Shown: positions 1-9,403, counted from the stretch's first letter. The stretch: DNA of 64,000 nucleotides from Arcobacter_B sp049472135 (GCF_049472135.1 NZ_JBMOVV010000004.1:1-64000), one strand, 5' to 3'. Notes: generated by a model not told the origin, from the sequence alone. Made by a program: numbers and translations.

Positions 1-351
1 GAAGTTAGAAACTTAGCAGCTAGATCTGCTGAAGCTGCTAAAGAGATTAAAGATTTAGTTGAAGATGCAACACAAAAAGCAAATGAAGGAAAAGAGATTT
101 CAGCTCAGATGAGTGAAGGATATGAAACACTAAATAAACATATTAGTGAGACTATCTCAATTATTGAAGATGTAAGTAATTCATCAAAAGAGCAAATGAG
201 TGGAATTGAGCAAATCAATGATGCAGTAACAATGCTTGATAGAGTTACACAAGAGAATGCGAGTGAAGCTAATCAAACAACAACTATTTCAAATGAAGTA
301 TCACAGATGGCTAACTTATTAGTTGAAGATGCAAAAAGCAAAAAGTTTTAG
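1..351 (+). CDS. Methyl-accepting chemotaxis protein, C-terminal part (partial)
   Basis: The gene enters from the left edge in frame 1 and stops with TAG at 349-351. The first codons read EVRNLAARSAEAAKEIKDL, the conserved tip of the MCP signalling hairpin that contacts CheA and CheW, followed by the returning coiled-coil helix (SKEQMSGIEQINDAVTMLD). Only about 116 residues are present; the sensor and membrane parts lie outside. A PAS protein gene starts 12 bases downstream behind a GAGGAG ribosome site. That order, chemoreceptor followed by a small PAS protein, matches the Campylobacter CetA-CetB energy-taxis pair, so a CetA-like role is inferred. MCP assignment is firm; the ligand is not visible. 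Confidence 0.9.
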   Translation, partial: EVRNLAARSAEAAKEIKDLVEDATQKANEGKEISAQMSEGYETLNKHISETISIIEDVSNSSKEQMSGIEQINDAVTMLDRVTQENASEANQTTTISNEVSQMANLLVEDAKSKKF

Positions 352-363
352 AGGAGATAGATC

Positions 364-768
364 ATGGCAGCAGGACAAGAAACAGTACTAGATGATTATG
401 CATTTTTAGTAAGTGAGACAGATGCAAAGGGAATAATAAGATTTGCAAATAATGATTTTTGTAATATAGCAGAATATTCAATAGATGAGTTGTTAGGACA
501 ACCACATAGTATGGTAAGACATCCAGATATGCCAAGAAAAGCATTTAAATCATTATGGGATACAGTGCAAAAAGGTGAGATATGGACAGGGTATGTAAAA
601 AATGCCACAAAATCAGGAGGGTTTTATTGGGTATATGCAACAGTATATCCATTTGAGTCATGTGATGGTTCAAGAGGTTACATGTCTTGTAGAAGAAAAG
701 CTAGTCCTAAAGAAATAGCTGAGGCTGAAGAACTTTATGCTATTTGGAACAAAGAGGATGGAAGGTAA
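364..768 (+). CDS. Small PAS-domain protein, Aer/CetB-like
   Basis: A 134-residue protein that is essentially one PAS domain. It contains the Aer-type signature: DAKGIIRFANNDFCNIAEYS, then GQPHSMVRHPDMPRKAF and the WTGYVKN..GGFYWVYATVYP segment. This PAS class usually binds FAD and senses redox state in Aer and CetB proteins; cofactor binding here is inferred. No membrane segment or output domain is present, so it must act through a partner, most simply the chemoreceptor encoded just upstream. The ATG has a GAGGAG site 350-357. It ends 3 bases before the convergent recR stop. Confidence 0.85.
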   Translation: MAAGQETVLDDYAFLVSETDAKGIIRFANNDFCNIAEYSIDELLGQPHSMVRHPDMPRKAFKSLWDTVQKGEIWTGYVKNATKSGGFYWVYATVYPFESCDGSRGYMSCRRKASPKEIAEAEELYAIWNKEDGR

Positions 769-771
769 GTT

Positions 772-1344
772 TTAAACTTCCACCCTACTTTGAATAGCTT
801 TTGATAGGGATAAAATATCTACATTTTCTAAACTAACTCCTGTTGGAACTCCTTGAGCTATCTTTGAAAACTTAATATCTCTATCTTTTAATTTATCCTC
901 GATAAACAAAATAAAAGCATCATTTGCAATTGATGGTGTAATAGCAAATAAAATCATCTCAACTTCATTTTCAACTACAAATCTGTTTAAAGCATCTATT
1001 GCTTCTTGGTCAAGTTCATCTATAACAAAATATTTACCATCAAATTGTTTTGAATCTTCTATAATAAAAATATCTTTTGCACTTTGAACAATACAAAGCT
1101 TTGTATTATCTCTAGAATCATCTAAACAGAACTCACATATTTCATGTTCACTCATTGAGCCACACTTTACACATTTAGTTATATTTTTTAAAGCATTTTC
1201 AATACTATGTGCAATTTTTATACCACAATAATTATCATTCATTACTACATGGTAGGCTAATCTTAATGCAGATTTTTTACCAATAGTAGGCAAAGACTCG
1301 AAAGCCTCAACTAATTCATAAAATTTTTCTAATCCTTTTTTCAT
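772..1344 (-). CDS. recR: Recombination mediator protein RecR
   Basis: A 190-residue RecR, which with RecF/RecO helps load RecA on gapped DNA. In order: an N-terminal helix-hairpin-helix (ESLPTIGKKSALRLAYH, about 16-32), a zinc finger with Cys58, Cys61, Cys70 and Cys73 (CVKCGSMSEHEICEFC), a Toprim domain starting at LCIVQSAKDIFIIE and a C-terminal segment with the RecR-typical IAQGVPTGVSLENVD. Length is slightly short of the usual 195-200 residues, as in other Campylobacterota. It is monocistronic, converging on the PAS gene and diverging from dnaJ. Confidence 0.95.
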   Translation of the reverse strand: MKKGLEKFYELVEAFESLPTIGKKSALRLAYHVVMNDNYCGIKIAHSIENALKNITKCVKCGSMSEHEICEFCLDDSRDNTKLCIVQSAKDIFIIEDSKQFDGKYFVIDELDQEAIDALNRFVVENEVEMILFAITPSIANDAFILFIEDKLKDRDIKFSKIAQGVPTGVSLENVDILSLSKAIQSRVEV

Positions 1345-1429
1345 AAGCGGATTATATCTTATTTTTATAATATTTTAGATAAAATCGCGCATATTTACAA
1401 ATAGAAAAAATTATTTAGGAGATATTTAA

Positions 1430-2548
1430 TTGACTGAATTAGATTATTACGAATTATTAGAAGTAAGTAAAGATGCACAAAAAAGTGAAATTAAAAAAGC
1501 TTACAGAAAAATGGCGATGAAGTATCACCCAGATAAAAACCCTGATGACAACGAAGCTGAAGAGATGTTCAAAGCTGTAAATGAAGCTTATCAGGTTTTA
1601 AGTGATGAAGAAAAAAGATCAATTTATGACAGATACGGTAAAGCTGGGTTAGAAGGACATGGACAAGGTGGAGGATTCTCTGGCGGTTTTGATGATTTAA
1701 GTTCTGTATTTGAAGAGATGTTTGGTTCTGCTTTTGGCGGTGGTTCAAGAAGAAGACAAAGAAAATCTTATAATTATAATCTTGATATTGCTGTTGAAGT
1801 TAAACTTGAGTTTAATGAAGCAGTATTTGGATGTAAAAAAGAGATTGATTATACTTATAAAACAGCTTGTAAACCTTGTAAAGGTACAGGAGCCAAAGAT
1901 GGTAATCTTTCTACATGTAAAACATGTGCTGGACAAGGTCAAGTTCATACAAGACAAGGTTTTATGACATTTGCTCAAACATGTCCAACTTGTCAAGGAA
2001 CAGGTCAAGCTGTTAGTGCTTCGTGTAAGTCTTGTGGTGGAACAGGATATGATGAAGTAAAAGATTCATTTAAAGTTGATATTCCAGAAGGTGTAAATGA
2101 TGGAATGAGAATCAGAGTTTCTAATAAAGGGAATATTGCTCCTGATGGAACAAGAGGAGATTTATATTTACAAGTTTCTGTAAAAGAGGACTCTCATTTT
2201 GTAAGACATGATGATGATATTTACTTAGAAGCACCAATATTCTTCACACAAGTAGCACTTGGAGATAAGATTAAAGTTCCTGGTCTTAGAGGAGAATTAG
2301 AACTTGAAATTCCTGCTGGAGCTAAAGATAAACAACAGTTTAAATTTAGAGGGGAAGGTGTTAAGTCTGTTCAAGGATATGGACAAGGTGATTTAATTGT
2401 ACAAATTAAAATAGAATACCCTAAATCTTTAACAGATGAACAAAGAGAATTATTAGAAAAACTTCAAGAAAGTTTTGGAGTTGAAAGTAAACCTCACGAG
2501 TCAAGCTTTGAAAATATGTTTGACAAAGTTAAAAAATGGTTTAGCTAA
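1430..2548 (+). CDS. dnaJ: Chaperone protein DnaJ
   Basis: A 372-residue type I Hsp40 co-chaperone that delivers unfolded clients to DnaK. It has a J domain with HPD at 33-35, a Gly/Phe-rich linker (about 75-105), four CxxCxGxG repeats (Cys147/150, 163/166, 185/188, 199/202) and the C-terminal substrate-binding domains (DIPEGVNDGMRIRVSNKG). The start is TTG at 1430, supported by AGGAG at 1417-1421 and by the family N-terminus (TELDYYELLEVSKDA); no nearby ATG fits. A -10-like TAAAAT lies at 1380-1385. It stands apart from grpE/dnaK. Confidence 0.96.
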   Translation: MTELDYYELLEVSKDAQKSEIKKAYRKMAMKYHPDKNPDDNEAEEMFKAVNEAYQVLSDEEKRSIYDRYGKAGLEGHGQGGGFSGGFDDLSSVFEEMFGSAFGGGSRRRQRKSYNYNLDIAVEVKLEFNEAVFGCKKEIDYTYKTACKPCKGTGAKDGNLSTCKTCAGQGQVHTRQGFMTFAQTCPTCQGTGQAVSASCKSCGGTGYDEVKDSFKVDIPEGVNDGMRIRVSNKGNIAPDGTRGDLYLQVSVKEDSHFVRHDDDIYLEAPIFFTQVALGDKIKVPGLRGELELEIPAGAKDKQQFKFRGEGVKSVQGYGQGDLIVQIKIEYPKSLTDEQRELLEKLQESFGVESKPHESSFENMFDKVKKWFS

Positions 2549-2586
2549 GACATAAAATACTTATTTTATTATAAACCTTGTTATAG

Positions 2587-2592
2587 TATAAT
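2587..2592 (+). promoter_or_regulatory. -10 element (TATAAT) of the triple-sensor kinase gene
   Basis: Exact TATAAT 31 bases before the ATG at 2623, in the only gap between dnaJ and the kinase. No clear -35 is present, as is usual in Campylobacterota. Confidence 0.45.
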
Positions 2593-2622
2593 CTATGATT
2601 ATTACTATAATAAGGCCCTTTA

Positions 2623-5600
2623 ATGTATAAATACATTTTTTTATTTTTACTTACCCTGTCTTTAGTTTATTCTCATGAAATTGGTCACTCACATGAAGAT
2701 GAAAATCAAATAAATTTTTCAAATGAAGAGTTAAATTTTATTAAAAACAGCAATTATGTTGAAGTTGGAGTTGAAGAAGACTGGCCTCCCTTTGATTTTG
2801 TTGAGAATGGCGTTTATAAAGGAATAGCAAAAGATTATTTAGACTTATTAGAGAAAAAATCAGGTTTAAAGTTTAGATATAATTATGGTTATACATGGAG
2901 TCAACTCCTAGAGTTAACAAAAAAAGAAAAAATTGACCTACTTCCTATACTTTCAAAAAATAAATCAAGAACAAAGTTTTTAAATTTTACAGAAAAAAGC
3001 TATATAAAGATTAGAGACTATTTATATTCAGCAAATAATGAAAGTTATTTAAAAATAGAAGATTTAAATGGCAAAAAAATAGCCATACCAAAAGGTTATG
3101 TTCAAGAAGAGTTTATAAAAACTAATTACCCAAAAATAAAAATATATGAGGTAAAAGATGTTTTAGAAGCAATAGATGCAGTGATTTTAAATAAGGCAGA
3201 TGCTTTTATTTCCAATATTGCATTAGTTGAATATTTAGTAAAAAAACATAACATTACAGGTATTAAAGAGCAGTTTTTAATACAAAGGCATGATGAACTG
3301 TTTATGGCTACAAAGAAAAGCTCAATTATTTTAAAATCAATTATAGAAAAATCATTAAATGCAATTACTTTAGAAGAGAGAAACTTGATTTATAATAAGT
3401 GGCTTGGATATAAAGAAAAAGAGCATAATAGTTTTTTTACTAAAGATGAGATGGATTTTTTAAGTCATAATAAAAAAATCTATGTTGCAAATGAACTAGA
3501 ATGGGTTCCTTATGATTATTATCAAAATGGAAAGCCAAGAGGTTTTGTGATTGATTATGTGAAATTACTTTTCTCAAAAATAGGTATTGAGCCAGTTTTT
3601 ATTACAGATACATGGCCTAATCTTATGAGTAAGTTTAAAAATAAAGAGATTGATCTACTTCCTGTTATTGCTTATAAACAAGACAGAGAAGAGTTTTTAT
3701 CTTTTACAGATGATTACTTAAAGCAAGAGTTTGTCCTGGTTACAAATACTTACACAACAAATATAGTTAATATCGATGATTTAGATGGGAAAAAAGTTGC
3801 AATGGTAAAAGGTTGGGCTTTATCATCTAAAATAAAAAAGAGTTTTCCTAATATAAAATTAATAGAATTTAATACCTTAAAAGAGGTTTTAGATGCGGTT
3901 AAAAACAATATAGCTGATGCAACTATACAAAATAGATTTATTGCAACATACTATATTAATAAAGAGTATCCTTTAAGTCTAAAGTTTACTTCAGAAGTAA
4001 TTTTAAAAGATTACAACAATAAATTACATATGGGTGTAAATAAAAATAAAGAAGAATTAGTTTCAATTATAAATAAGTCAATGAAACTAGTTTCTAAAAA
4101 TGAATTAGACTCTTTAAATCAAAAATGGTTAAATATCTCAAAGGATATTAATTTTACAAAGGAAGAAGAAGAGTTTATAGAAAATAAAGTTGTCAATATT
4201 GCATATACTGATAACTGGGCACCTATGAGTTTTGAAGAGAATGGAAAAGCATATGGTTTGGGATTTGATTTTTGGCAATATATTGTAAAAAAATCAAATT
4301 TAAAAGTTAACCTTAATTTTAAAAGTGATTTTTCACAAGCTTTAGATGATATAAAAAATAAAAGAAATGATATCATCATTACCACATCAAAAACAAGTGA
4401 TAGACAAAAATATGCTATTTTTAGTGATGTATATTTTAAAGCCCCTTTAGGTATTGCTACTTTACAAGAGAGTAATTATATTCCTGATGGTTCTTATTTA
4501 TTGAATAAAAGAGTTGGTGTTGGAAAAAATTATACAGCCCACAAACTTTTAAAAGAAGCATACCCTAATATGCAATTTGTACTTCTTAAAAATGTTCAGC
4601 ATGGTTTAGAGTTATTATCAAACAATAAAATAGATGCATTAGTTGAATCTATGCCTATTTTAGCTCACAATATAAAAAAATATGCCTATAGTAATATAAA
4701 GATTTCAGGTAGTACGGGAATTAACTTTGATTTACAAATGATGATTAGAGATGATTATGAAGTTTTACAATCAATTATCAATAAAGTTCTAAAAACTATG
4801 ACTCCTGATGAAAGAAGAGAAATCTATGAAAAATGGTCAAAACTTGAATATACACAAGCTTTTGATTATTCTGTATTATGGAAATATTTCTTGCCTTTAC
4901 TTTTTATTATTGCAATTATTTTATATAAAAATAGACAACTATTAAATTATCAAAATAGTTTAAAACAAACACAAAGTGAACTTGAAAATACTATTGAAAA
5001 CTTTAGAGCATTAATTAATCTTACAATAGAAGGAATATTTATTGTTAAGGGTAATAAAATAGAGTTTTCAAATATAGAAGCCCTAAAAATGTTTAATATA
5101 AATAAAAAACATTTAAAAGATATTGAGTTTAATTCTTTATTTAAAATTAGTAAAACAAAAGGTCTTTCAAATATTATAAATGAAGCAAAATCAAAGACTT
5201 GTGAGCTTACTGCTGTAAAAATGAATAATAAAACATTCCCTATTTTACTTAAATCAAAAACTATTCTTTTTAAAGGTGAACATTGTGATATTGTTTCAAT
5301 TATTGATATGAGTGAAATTAAAGATAAAGAGCAGTTAATTATACAACAGTCGAAGATGGCAAGTTTAGGTGAAATGATTGGTAATATTGCTCACCAATGG
5401 AGACAGCCTTTAAGTTTTATCTCAACAGCTGCTACAGGGATGAAGTTACAAAAAGAGTTTAATCAATTAGATGATAAAACATTTAATGACACTATTGATA
5501 ATATTTCACAAACTACAAGATTTTTATCACAAACAATTGATGACTTCCAAAATTATTTAAAAACTGACAAAACTAAAATAATGTTCAATCTTAGTTCTAG

Positions 5601-6057
5601 TATTGAAAAACTTTTAAATATTGTTAAAAGCTCATTTACAAATAATTTTATTGATATTGAACTTGATTTAGATAAAAATATTGATTTAAACTCTTTTGAA
5701 AATGAACTTAACCAGGCTTTATTAAATATTATAAATAATTCAAAAGATGCTTTAAAAGATAAAGATTATGATGATAGATTTATCAAAATCAATACTTATA
5801 GAAAAGAATCAGATGCAATTATTGAAGTAATAGATAATGCAGGTGGAATTAAAGAAGAGATTATTGATAGAGTTTTTGAACCTTATTTTACTACTAAACA
5901 TAAAAGTCAAGGTACAGGACTTGGATTATATATGACTCATAAAATTATAAATGAGAGTTTAAACGGAGAAATAAAAATAGAGAATATCTCTTATGTATTC
6001 CAAGAAAAAAACTTTAGTAAATGTGCAAAAGTAACCATTAAAGTTCCACTTTCATAA
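2623..6057 (+). CDS. Sensor histidine kinase with three periplasmic SBP_bac_3 domains
   Basis: A 1144-residue membrane kinase. After a signal peptide (residues 1-17) come three consecutive bacterial family-3 solute-binding modules at about 30-270, 275-505 and 510-745. Each begins with a repeated V.V.....W.P..F..NG..G...DY/F pattern. One membrane helix follows (about 751-770), a short coiled coil, a degenerate PAS-like region (about 790-890), the H box with His924 (GNIAHQWRQPLSF) and a HATPase domain (NIINNSKDAL, DNAGGI, GTGLGLYMT). No receiver domain is fused, and no response regulator is adjacent. It probably senses amino-acid-like or other small ligands in the periplasm; the ligand is unknown. 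Confidence 0.92.
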   Translation: MYKYIFLFLLTLSLVYSHEIGHSHEDENQINFSNEELNFIKNSNYVEVGVEEDWPPFDFVENGVYKGIAKDYLDLLEKKSGLKFRYNYGYTWSQLLELTKKEKIDLLPILSKNKSRTKFLNFTEKSYIKIRDYLYSANNESYLKIEDLNGKKIAIPKGYVQEEFIKTNYPKIKIYEVKDVLEAIDAVILNKADAFISNIALVEYLVKKHNITGIKEQFLIQRHDELFMATKKSSIILKSIIEKSLNAITLEERNLIYNKWLGYKEKEHNSFFTKDEMDFLSHNKKIYVANELEWVPYDYYQNGKPRGFVIDYVKLLFSKIGIEPVFITDTWPNLMSKFKNKEIDLLPVIAYKQDREEFLSFTDDYLKQEFVLVTNTYTTNIVNIDDLDGKKVAMVKGWALSSKIKKSFPNIKLIEFNTLKEVLDAVKNNIADATIQNRFIATYYINKEYPLSLKFTSEVILKDYNNKLHMGVNKNKEELVSIINKSMKLVSKNELDSLNQKWLNISKDINFTKEEEEFIENKVVNIAYTDNWAPMSFEENGKAYGLGFDFWQYIVKKSNLKVNLNFKSDFSQALDDIKNKRNDIIITTSKTSDRQKYAIFSDVYFKAPLGIATLQESNYIPDGSYLLNKRVGVGKNYTAHKLLKEAYPNMQFVLLKNVQHGLELLSNNKIDALVESMPILAHNIKKYAYSNIKISGSTGINFDLQMMIRDDYEVLQSIINKVLKTMTPDERREIYEKWSKLEYTQAFDYSVLWKYFLPLLFIIAIILYKNRQLLNYQNSLKQTQSELENTIENFRALINLTIEGIFIVKGNKIEFSNIEALKMFNINKKHLKDIEFNSLFKISKTKGLSNIINEAKSKTCELTAVKMNNKTFPILLKSKTILFKGEHCDIVSIIDMSEIKDKEQLIIQQSKMASLGEMIGNIAHQWRQPLSFISTAATGMKLQKEFNQLDDKTFNDTIDNISQTTRFLSQTIDDFQNYLKTDKTKIMFNLSSSIEKLLNIVKSSFTNNFIDIELDLDKNIDLNSFENELNQALLNIINNSKDALKDKDYDDRFIKINTYRKESDAIIEVIDNAGGIKEEIIDRVFEPYFTTKHKSQGTGLGLYMTHKIINESLNGEIKIENISYVFQEKNFSKCAKVTIKVPLS

Positions 6058-6077
6058 GAGATTAAAAACATATAGAA

Positions 6078-6083
6078 TATAAT
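6078..6083 (+). promoter_or_regulatory. -10 element (TATAAT) of trpB
   Basis: Exact TATAAT 45 bases before the trpB ATG. The preceding kinase gene ends at 6057, so trpB probably has its own transcript. Confidence 0.45.
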
Positions 6084-6128
6084 GCTTCCCATTTATTACG
6101 GTTATTTAAAGACAAAAGGAAGCAACTT

Positions 6129-7346
6129 ATGGGTAAATCTTATTTAGAATCACATCCTGATGAAAATGGTTATTTTGGGAAATTTGGTGGATCTTTTATT
6201 CCTCCAATGTTAGAAAAACCATTTGCTGATATTACAAAAGCATATGAAGAGATTAAAAACTCACCTGAGTTTATAGAAGAATTAAAATATGTTAGAAAAC
6301 ACTTTCAAGGAAGACCTACTCCTATTACATTTGCAAGAAATTTAACAGCTCATTGTGGTGGTGCAAAAATCTATTTAAAAAGAGAAGATTTAAATCACTC
6401 TGGTGCACACAAATTAAATCATTGTATGGCAGAAGTTATTTTAGCTAAGCATATGGGATTTAAAAAAGTTATTGCTGAAACTGGTGCTGGACAACATGGT
6501 GTGGCACTTGCGACTGCTGCTGCTTATTTTGGTTTAGAGTGTGAAATTCATATGGGTGAAGTTGATATTGCTAAAGAGCACCCAAATGTAGTTAGAATGA
6601 AAATTTTAGGAGCAAAAGTTGTTCCTGCAACACATGGTTTAAAAACATTAAAAGAAGCTGTTGATTCAGCTTTTGAATCATATGTATCTCAAGCTGATAC
6701 AGCAATTTATTGTATTGGTTCAGTAGTTGGTCCTCACCCATTCCCTATGATGGTAAGAGATTTCCAATCAATTATTGGTATAGAATCAAGGGAGCAATTC
6801 TTTGAACATGAAGAGAATTTACCTAATAATGTAGTTGCTTGTGTAGGTGGTGGATCAAATGCTATGGGTATTTTTGCTGGATTTATTGATGATAAAGAAG
6901 TTGAATTACATGGTGTTGAGCCTATGGGTAGAGGTGAAAAACTTGGTGAACATGCAGCTACTTTAACTTATGGTAGTGAAGGTGTAATGCATGGATTTAA
7001 CTCAGTTATGCTAAAAGATGAAAATGGTGAGCCTGCTCCTGTTTATTCAATTGGTTCTGGTATTGATTATCCATCTGTTGGTCCTGAGCATGCTTATTTA
7101 AAAGAGACAGGTAGAACAAAAGTTGGTCTTTGTAATGACAAAGAAGCAGTGGATGCTTTTTATAAACTATCTCAATTAGAAGGTATTATTCCAGCACTTG
7201 AATCAGCTCATGCAGTTGGTTTTGCTATGAAATTAGCTAAACAATTACCTTCTTCTGAAACAATTTTAGTTAATTTAAGTGGTAGAGGTGATAAAGATAT
7301 TGATTTTGTTGTAGAAAATCACCCTATTCCAAACGCTAAATTCTAA
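6129..7346 (+). CDS. trpB: Tryptophan synthase beta chain, stand-alone
   Basis: A 405-residue PLP enzyme joining indole and serine. The PLP lysine is Lys95 in KREDLNHSGAHKLN; the catalytic Glu follows in AETGAGQHG, the phosphate cup is VGGGSNAMG and the C-terminal LSGRGDKDID is conserved. Length and motifs such as IGSVVGPHPFPMMVRDFQ fit the canonical TrpB1 type that binds TrpA rather than the TrpB2 type. No trpA or other tryptophan gene is nearby: the neighbours are a kinase and an orphan formate dehydrogenase subunit. It could be the only trpB with trpA elsewhere, or a second copy that uses free indole. Confidence 0.93.
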   Translation: MGKSYLESHPDENGYFGKFGGSFIPPMLEKPFADITKAYEEIKNSPEFIEELKYVRKHFQGRPTPITFARNLTAHCGGAKIYLKREDLNHSGAHKLNHCMAEVILAKHMGFKKVIAETGAGQHGVALATAAAYFGLECEIHMGEVDIAKEHPNVVRMKILGAKVVPATHGLKTLKEAVDSAFESYVSQADTAIYCIGSVVGPHPFPMMVRDFQSIIGIESREQFFEHEENLPNNVVACVGGGSNAMGIFAGFIDDKEVELHGVEPMGRGEKLGEHAATLTYGSEGVMHGFNSVMLKDENGEPAPVYSIGSGIDYPSVGPEHAYLKETGRTKVGLCNDKEAVDAFYKLSQLEGIIPALESAHAVGFAMKLAKQLPSSETILVNLSGRGDKDIDFVVENHPIPNAKF

Positions 7347-7349
7347 TTT

Positions 7350-7377
7350 AAAAAAGGAAAAATATTTTTCCTTTTTT
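7350..7377 (+). terminator. Rho-independent terminator after trpB
   Basis: AAAAAAGGAAAAA and TTTTTCCTTTTTT form a 13-bp stem with a minimal loop 4 bases after the trpB stop. The descending arm supplies the T-run. The stem is A/T-rich with only two G-C pairs. Confidence 0.75.
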
Positions 7378-7515
7378 ATTTTAATCCTCACAATACACTA
7401 TAAAACTTACTTTTCTATATTAAAATCAAGTAAAAAAATATTAACTTTTTTCCAAATGTCATAATAAAGTCATTCTTCATTGTAATAATTTTCTATCTTA
7501 ACAAAAGGCAATATT

Positions 7516-8406
7516 ATGAAAAAGTTACTTTTTTTGATTTTTAGTTTAAGTAGTGTTTTATTTGCATACAGTACAGTTAGTGAAAAGAATCAAGAGATTA
7601 TTACTAATATGCTCTCTTTAGAGCAAACAGGAAATAGTCACCTTGCAGATATTTTTGTTTTTATGCAAACTAAGTTATTTGAAAATGCTTATTTGTCTAT
7701 ATTGGTAATAGTTCCACTAATATTTACAATTCATTATTTAATCATTGGGCCAAAAAAGTTCAATCATGATGGCAAAAAGTATTATGTTTTCTCTTTATTT
7801 AACAGAATAATACATGCAATTGCTGCAATCTCTTTTCTTATTATAATTCCTACAGGGATTATAATGATGTTTGGTTCAACTTTTGGTGGAGGAGAGTTCG
7901 TAAAAGCTTGTAAAGAACTTCATGCCATTTCTACTGTTTTATTTATGATTAGTGTTATACCTATGTTTTTAATGTGGCTTAAAAATATGTTGTTTACAAA
8001 AGAGGATATAAAATGGTTTATGATTCTTGGTGGATACTTATCTAAAGAGAAAAGACCAATCCCTGCAGGAAAATTTAATGCAGGTCAAAAAATGTGGTTT
8101 TGGGTATGTACTTTAGGTGGGATTGTAATGATTTTTACAGGGGCCACTCTTTATGTTCAAGATTTAAATCTAAGTGTTTTAAGTATGTTTGGATTAACAA
8201 AAATCGAAATGTTAAGATTATGTATTATTATTCACAATATTTTAGGTCTTGCTATGACAGCACTTTTCTTTACTCATATTTATATGTCGATATTTGCAAT
8301 AAAAGGTGCAATTGCAAGTATTATTAATGGATATAAAGAAGAAGATGAAATAGCTATTTTACATAGTTCATACTATAAAGAGATTAATAAAACTAAAAAT
8401 AAATAG
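7516..8406 (+). CDS. Formate dehydrogenase cytochrome b556 (gamma) subunit, orphan
   Basis: A 296-residue membrane protein of the FdoI/FdnI/FdhC family, the dihaem cytochrome b that passes electrons from formate dehydrogenase to quinone. There is a signal-like first helix, a helix at about 57-78 and a four-helix cytochrome b core. Candidate haem histidines lie in RIIHAIAAISF, KELHAIST, IIHNILGLAM and FFTHIYMS. The family motif PAGKFNAGQKMWFW is intact. The catalytic (FdhA) and iron-sulfur (FdhB) genes that normally sit upstream are absent; it is flanked by trpB and a convergent transporter. It has its own AAAAGG site. It may serve a dehydrogenase encoded elsewhere. Confidence 0.88.
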   Translation: MKKLLFLIFSLSSVLFAYSTVSEKNQEIITNMLSLEQTGNSHLADIFVFMQTKLFENAYLSILVIVPLIFTIHYLIIGPKKFNHDGKKYYVFSLFNRIIHAIAAISFLIIIPTGIIMMFGSTFGGGEFVKACKELHAISTVLFMISVIPMFLMWLKNMLFTKEDIKWFMILGGYLSKEKRPIPAGKFNAGQKMWFWVCTLGGIVMIFTGATLYVQDLNLSVLSMFGLTKIEMLRLCIIIHNILGLAMTALFFTHIYMSIFAIKGAIASIINGYKEEDEIAILHSSYYKEINKTKNK

Positions 8407-8426
8407 ACTTCATTTTGAAGTCTATT
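8402..8426. terminator. Bidirectional terminator between convergent genes
   Basis: AATAGACTTCA and TGAAGTCTATT form a perfect 11-bp stem with a TTT loop, overlapping the TAG stop of the cytochrome b gene. The convergent transporter gene ends at 8430, so the hairpin can serve both strands. Confidence 0.75.
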
Positions 8427-8429
8427 AAA

Positions 8430-9326
8430 TTATGATTTTTTTCTTTCATGCTGTATTAAATAAAGTCCACTAAATATTACTATTAATGCTCCAACTATAG
8501 TTAAGTTATCTGGAATGTCTTTAAAAATAAACCATCCAAGTAAAGTCGCACTTATTATTTCTAAATATTGAAAAGAGGCTAAACTAGATGCCTTTGAATA
8601 AAAAAATGCTTTTGAAACTAAAAGTTGTACTATTGTAGTTACAATTCCAAGTAGTAAAATCAACCACCAATGAGTAAAATCAATTTGGTTAAAACCAAAT
8701 GAATCAATATCAAAAACTTCACAAATAGTAATTATTACACTTAATATAAGTGTTGAAGTAATCCCTATATAAAACTGCAAGCTTTTATTATTTGATTTTG
8801 TAGAAACTTGTCTTAGGCTTAGTAAATAAAGAGCATAAAACACTGCAGAGATAATAGGTAAAATTGCAGCAACACCATAAGCTGACCAATTAGGTCTAAT
8901 AATAACTAAAGTACCTATAAGACCAATTATAACAGCTATTATATGATTTTTTTGAAGTTTTTCTTTTAATATTATTACACTAAGAAGTGTTAACACTAAA
9001 GGTTCTATAAAAAATAAAGCAATATTATTTGCTAGGGGCAAATATTTTAATCCCCAAAATAAAAATATAATAGAACTACTAATAAATATACTGATTAAAA
9101 TATAGCTTTTTTTAAACTCTTCAAGTTTATATTTAAAAGTAATAGATAGGAGAAATAAGATTACAGCCTGTACAAAAAATCTAAGCCATGCTATTTGTAT
9201 AGCTGTGTATGAACTAGAAAGCCACTTTGCAATTGCATCACTAAAAGGTAATAGTAAGACAGCTAAAACCATAAAGATAATGCCTTTTAAGTTCTCTTGA
9301 TTTGTATTTGTTGTAGTTTTTTGCAT
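8430..9326 (-). CDS. DMT-superfamily (EamA) transporter
   Basis: A 298-residue integral membrane protein with about ten hydrophobic helices in two EamA repeats. The first is MVLAVLLLPFSDAIAKWLSSS with WLRFFVQA; the second begins near YGVAAILPIISAVFYALYLLSLRQ. This is the RhaT/YdcZ-type drug/metabolite exporter fold, usually exporting amino acids or other small metabolites. The substrate cannot be read from sequence. It is monocistronic on the - strand, and no adjacent gene suggests a partner. Confidence 0.88.
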   Translation of the reverse strand: MQKTTTNTNQENLKGIIFMVLAVLLLPFSDAIAKWLSSSYTAIQIAWLRFFVQAVILFLLSITFKYKLEEFKKSYILISIFISSSIIFLFWGLKYLPLANNIALFFIEPLVLTLLSVIILKEKLQKNHIIAVIIGLIGTLVIIRPNWSAYGVAAILPIISAVFYALYLLSLRQVSTKSNNKSLQFYIGITSTLILSVIITICEVFDIDSFGFNQIDFTHWWLILLLGIVTTIVQLLVSKAFFYSKASSLASFQYLEIISATLLGWFIFKDIPDNLTIVGALIVIFSGLYLIQHERKKS

Positions 9327-9403
9327 TTGTGGATTATAACAAAATATAATTTTATACAGCTTTTATTTTTCTGTGATAAAATAATAAATTACAAGGATGG
9401 AAA

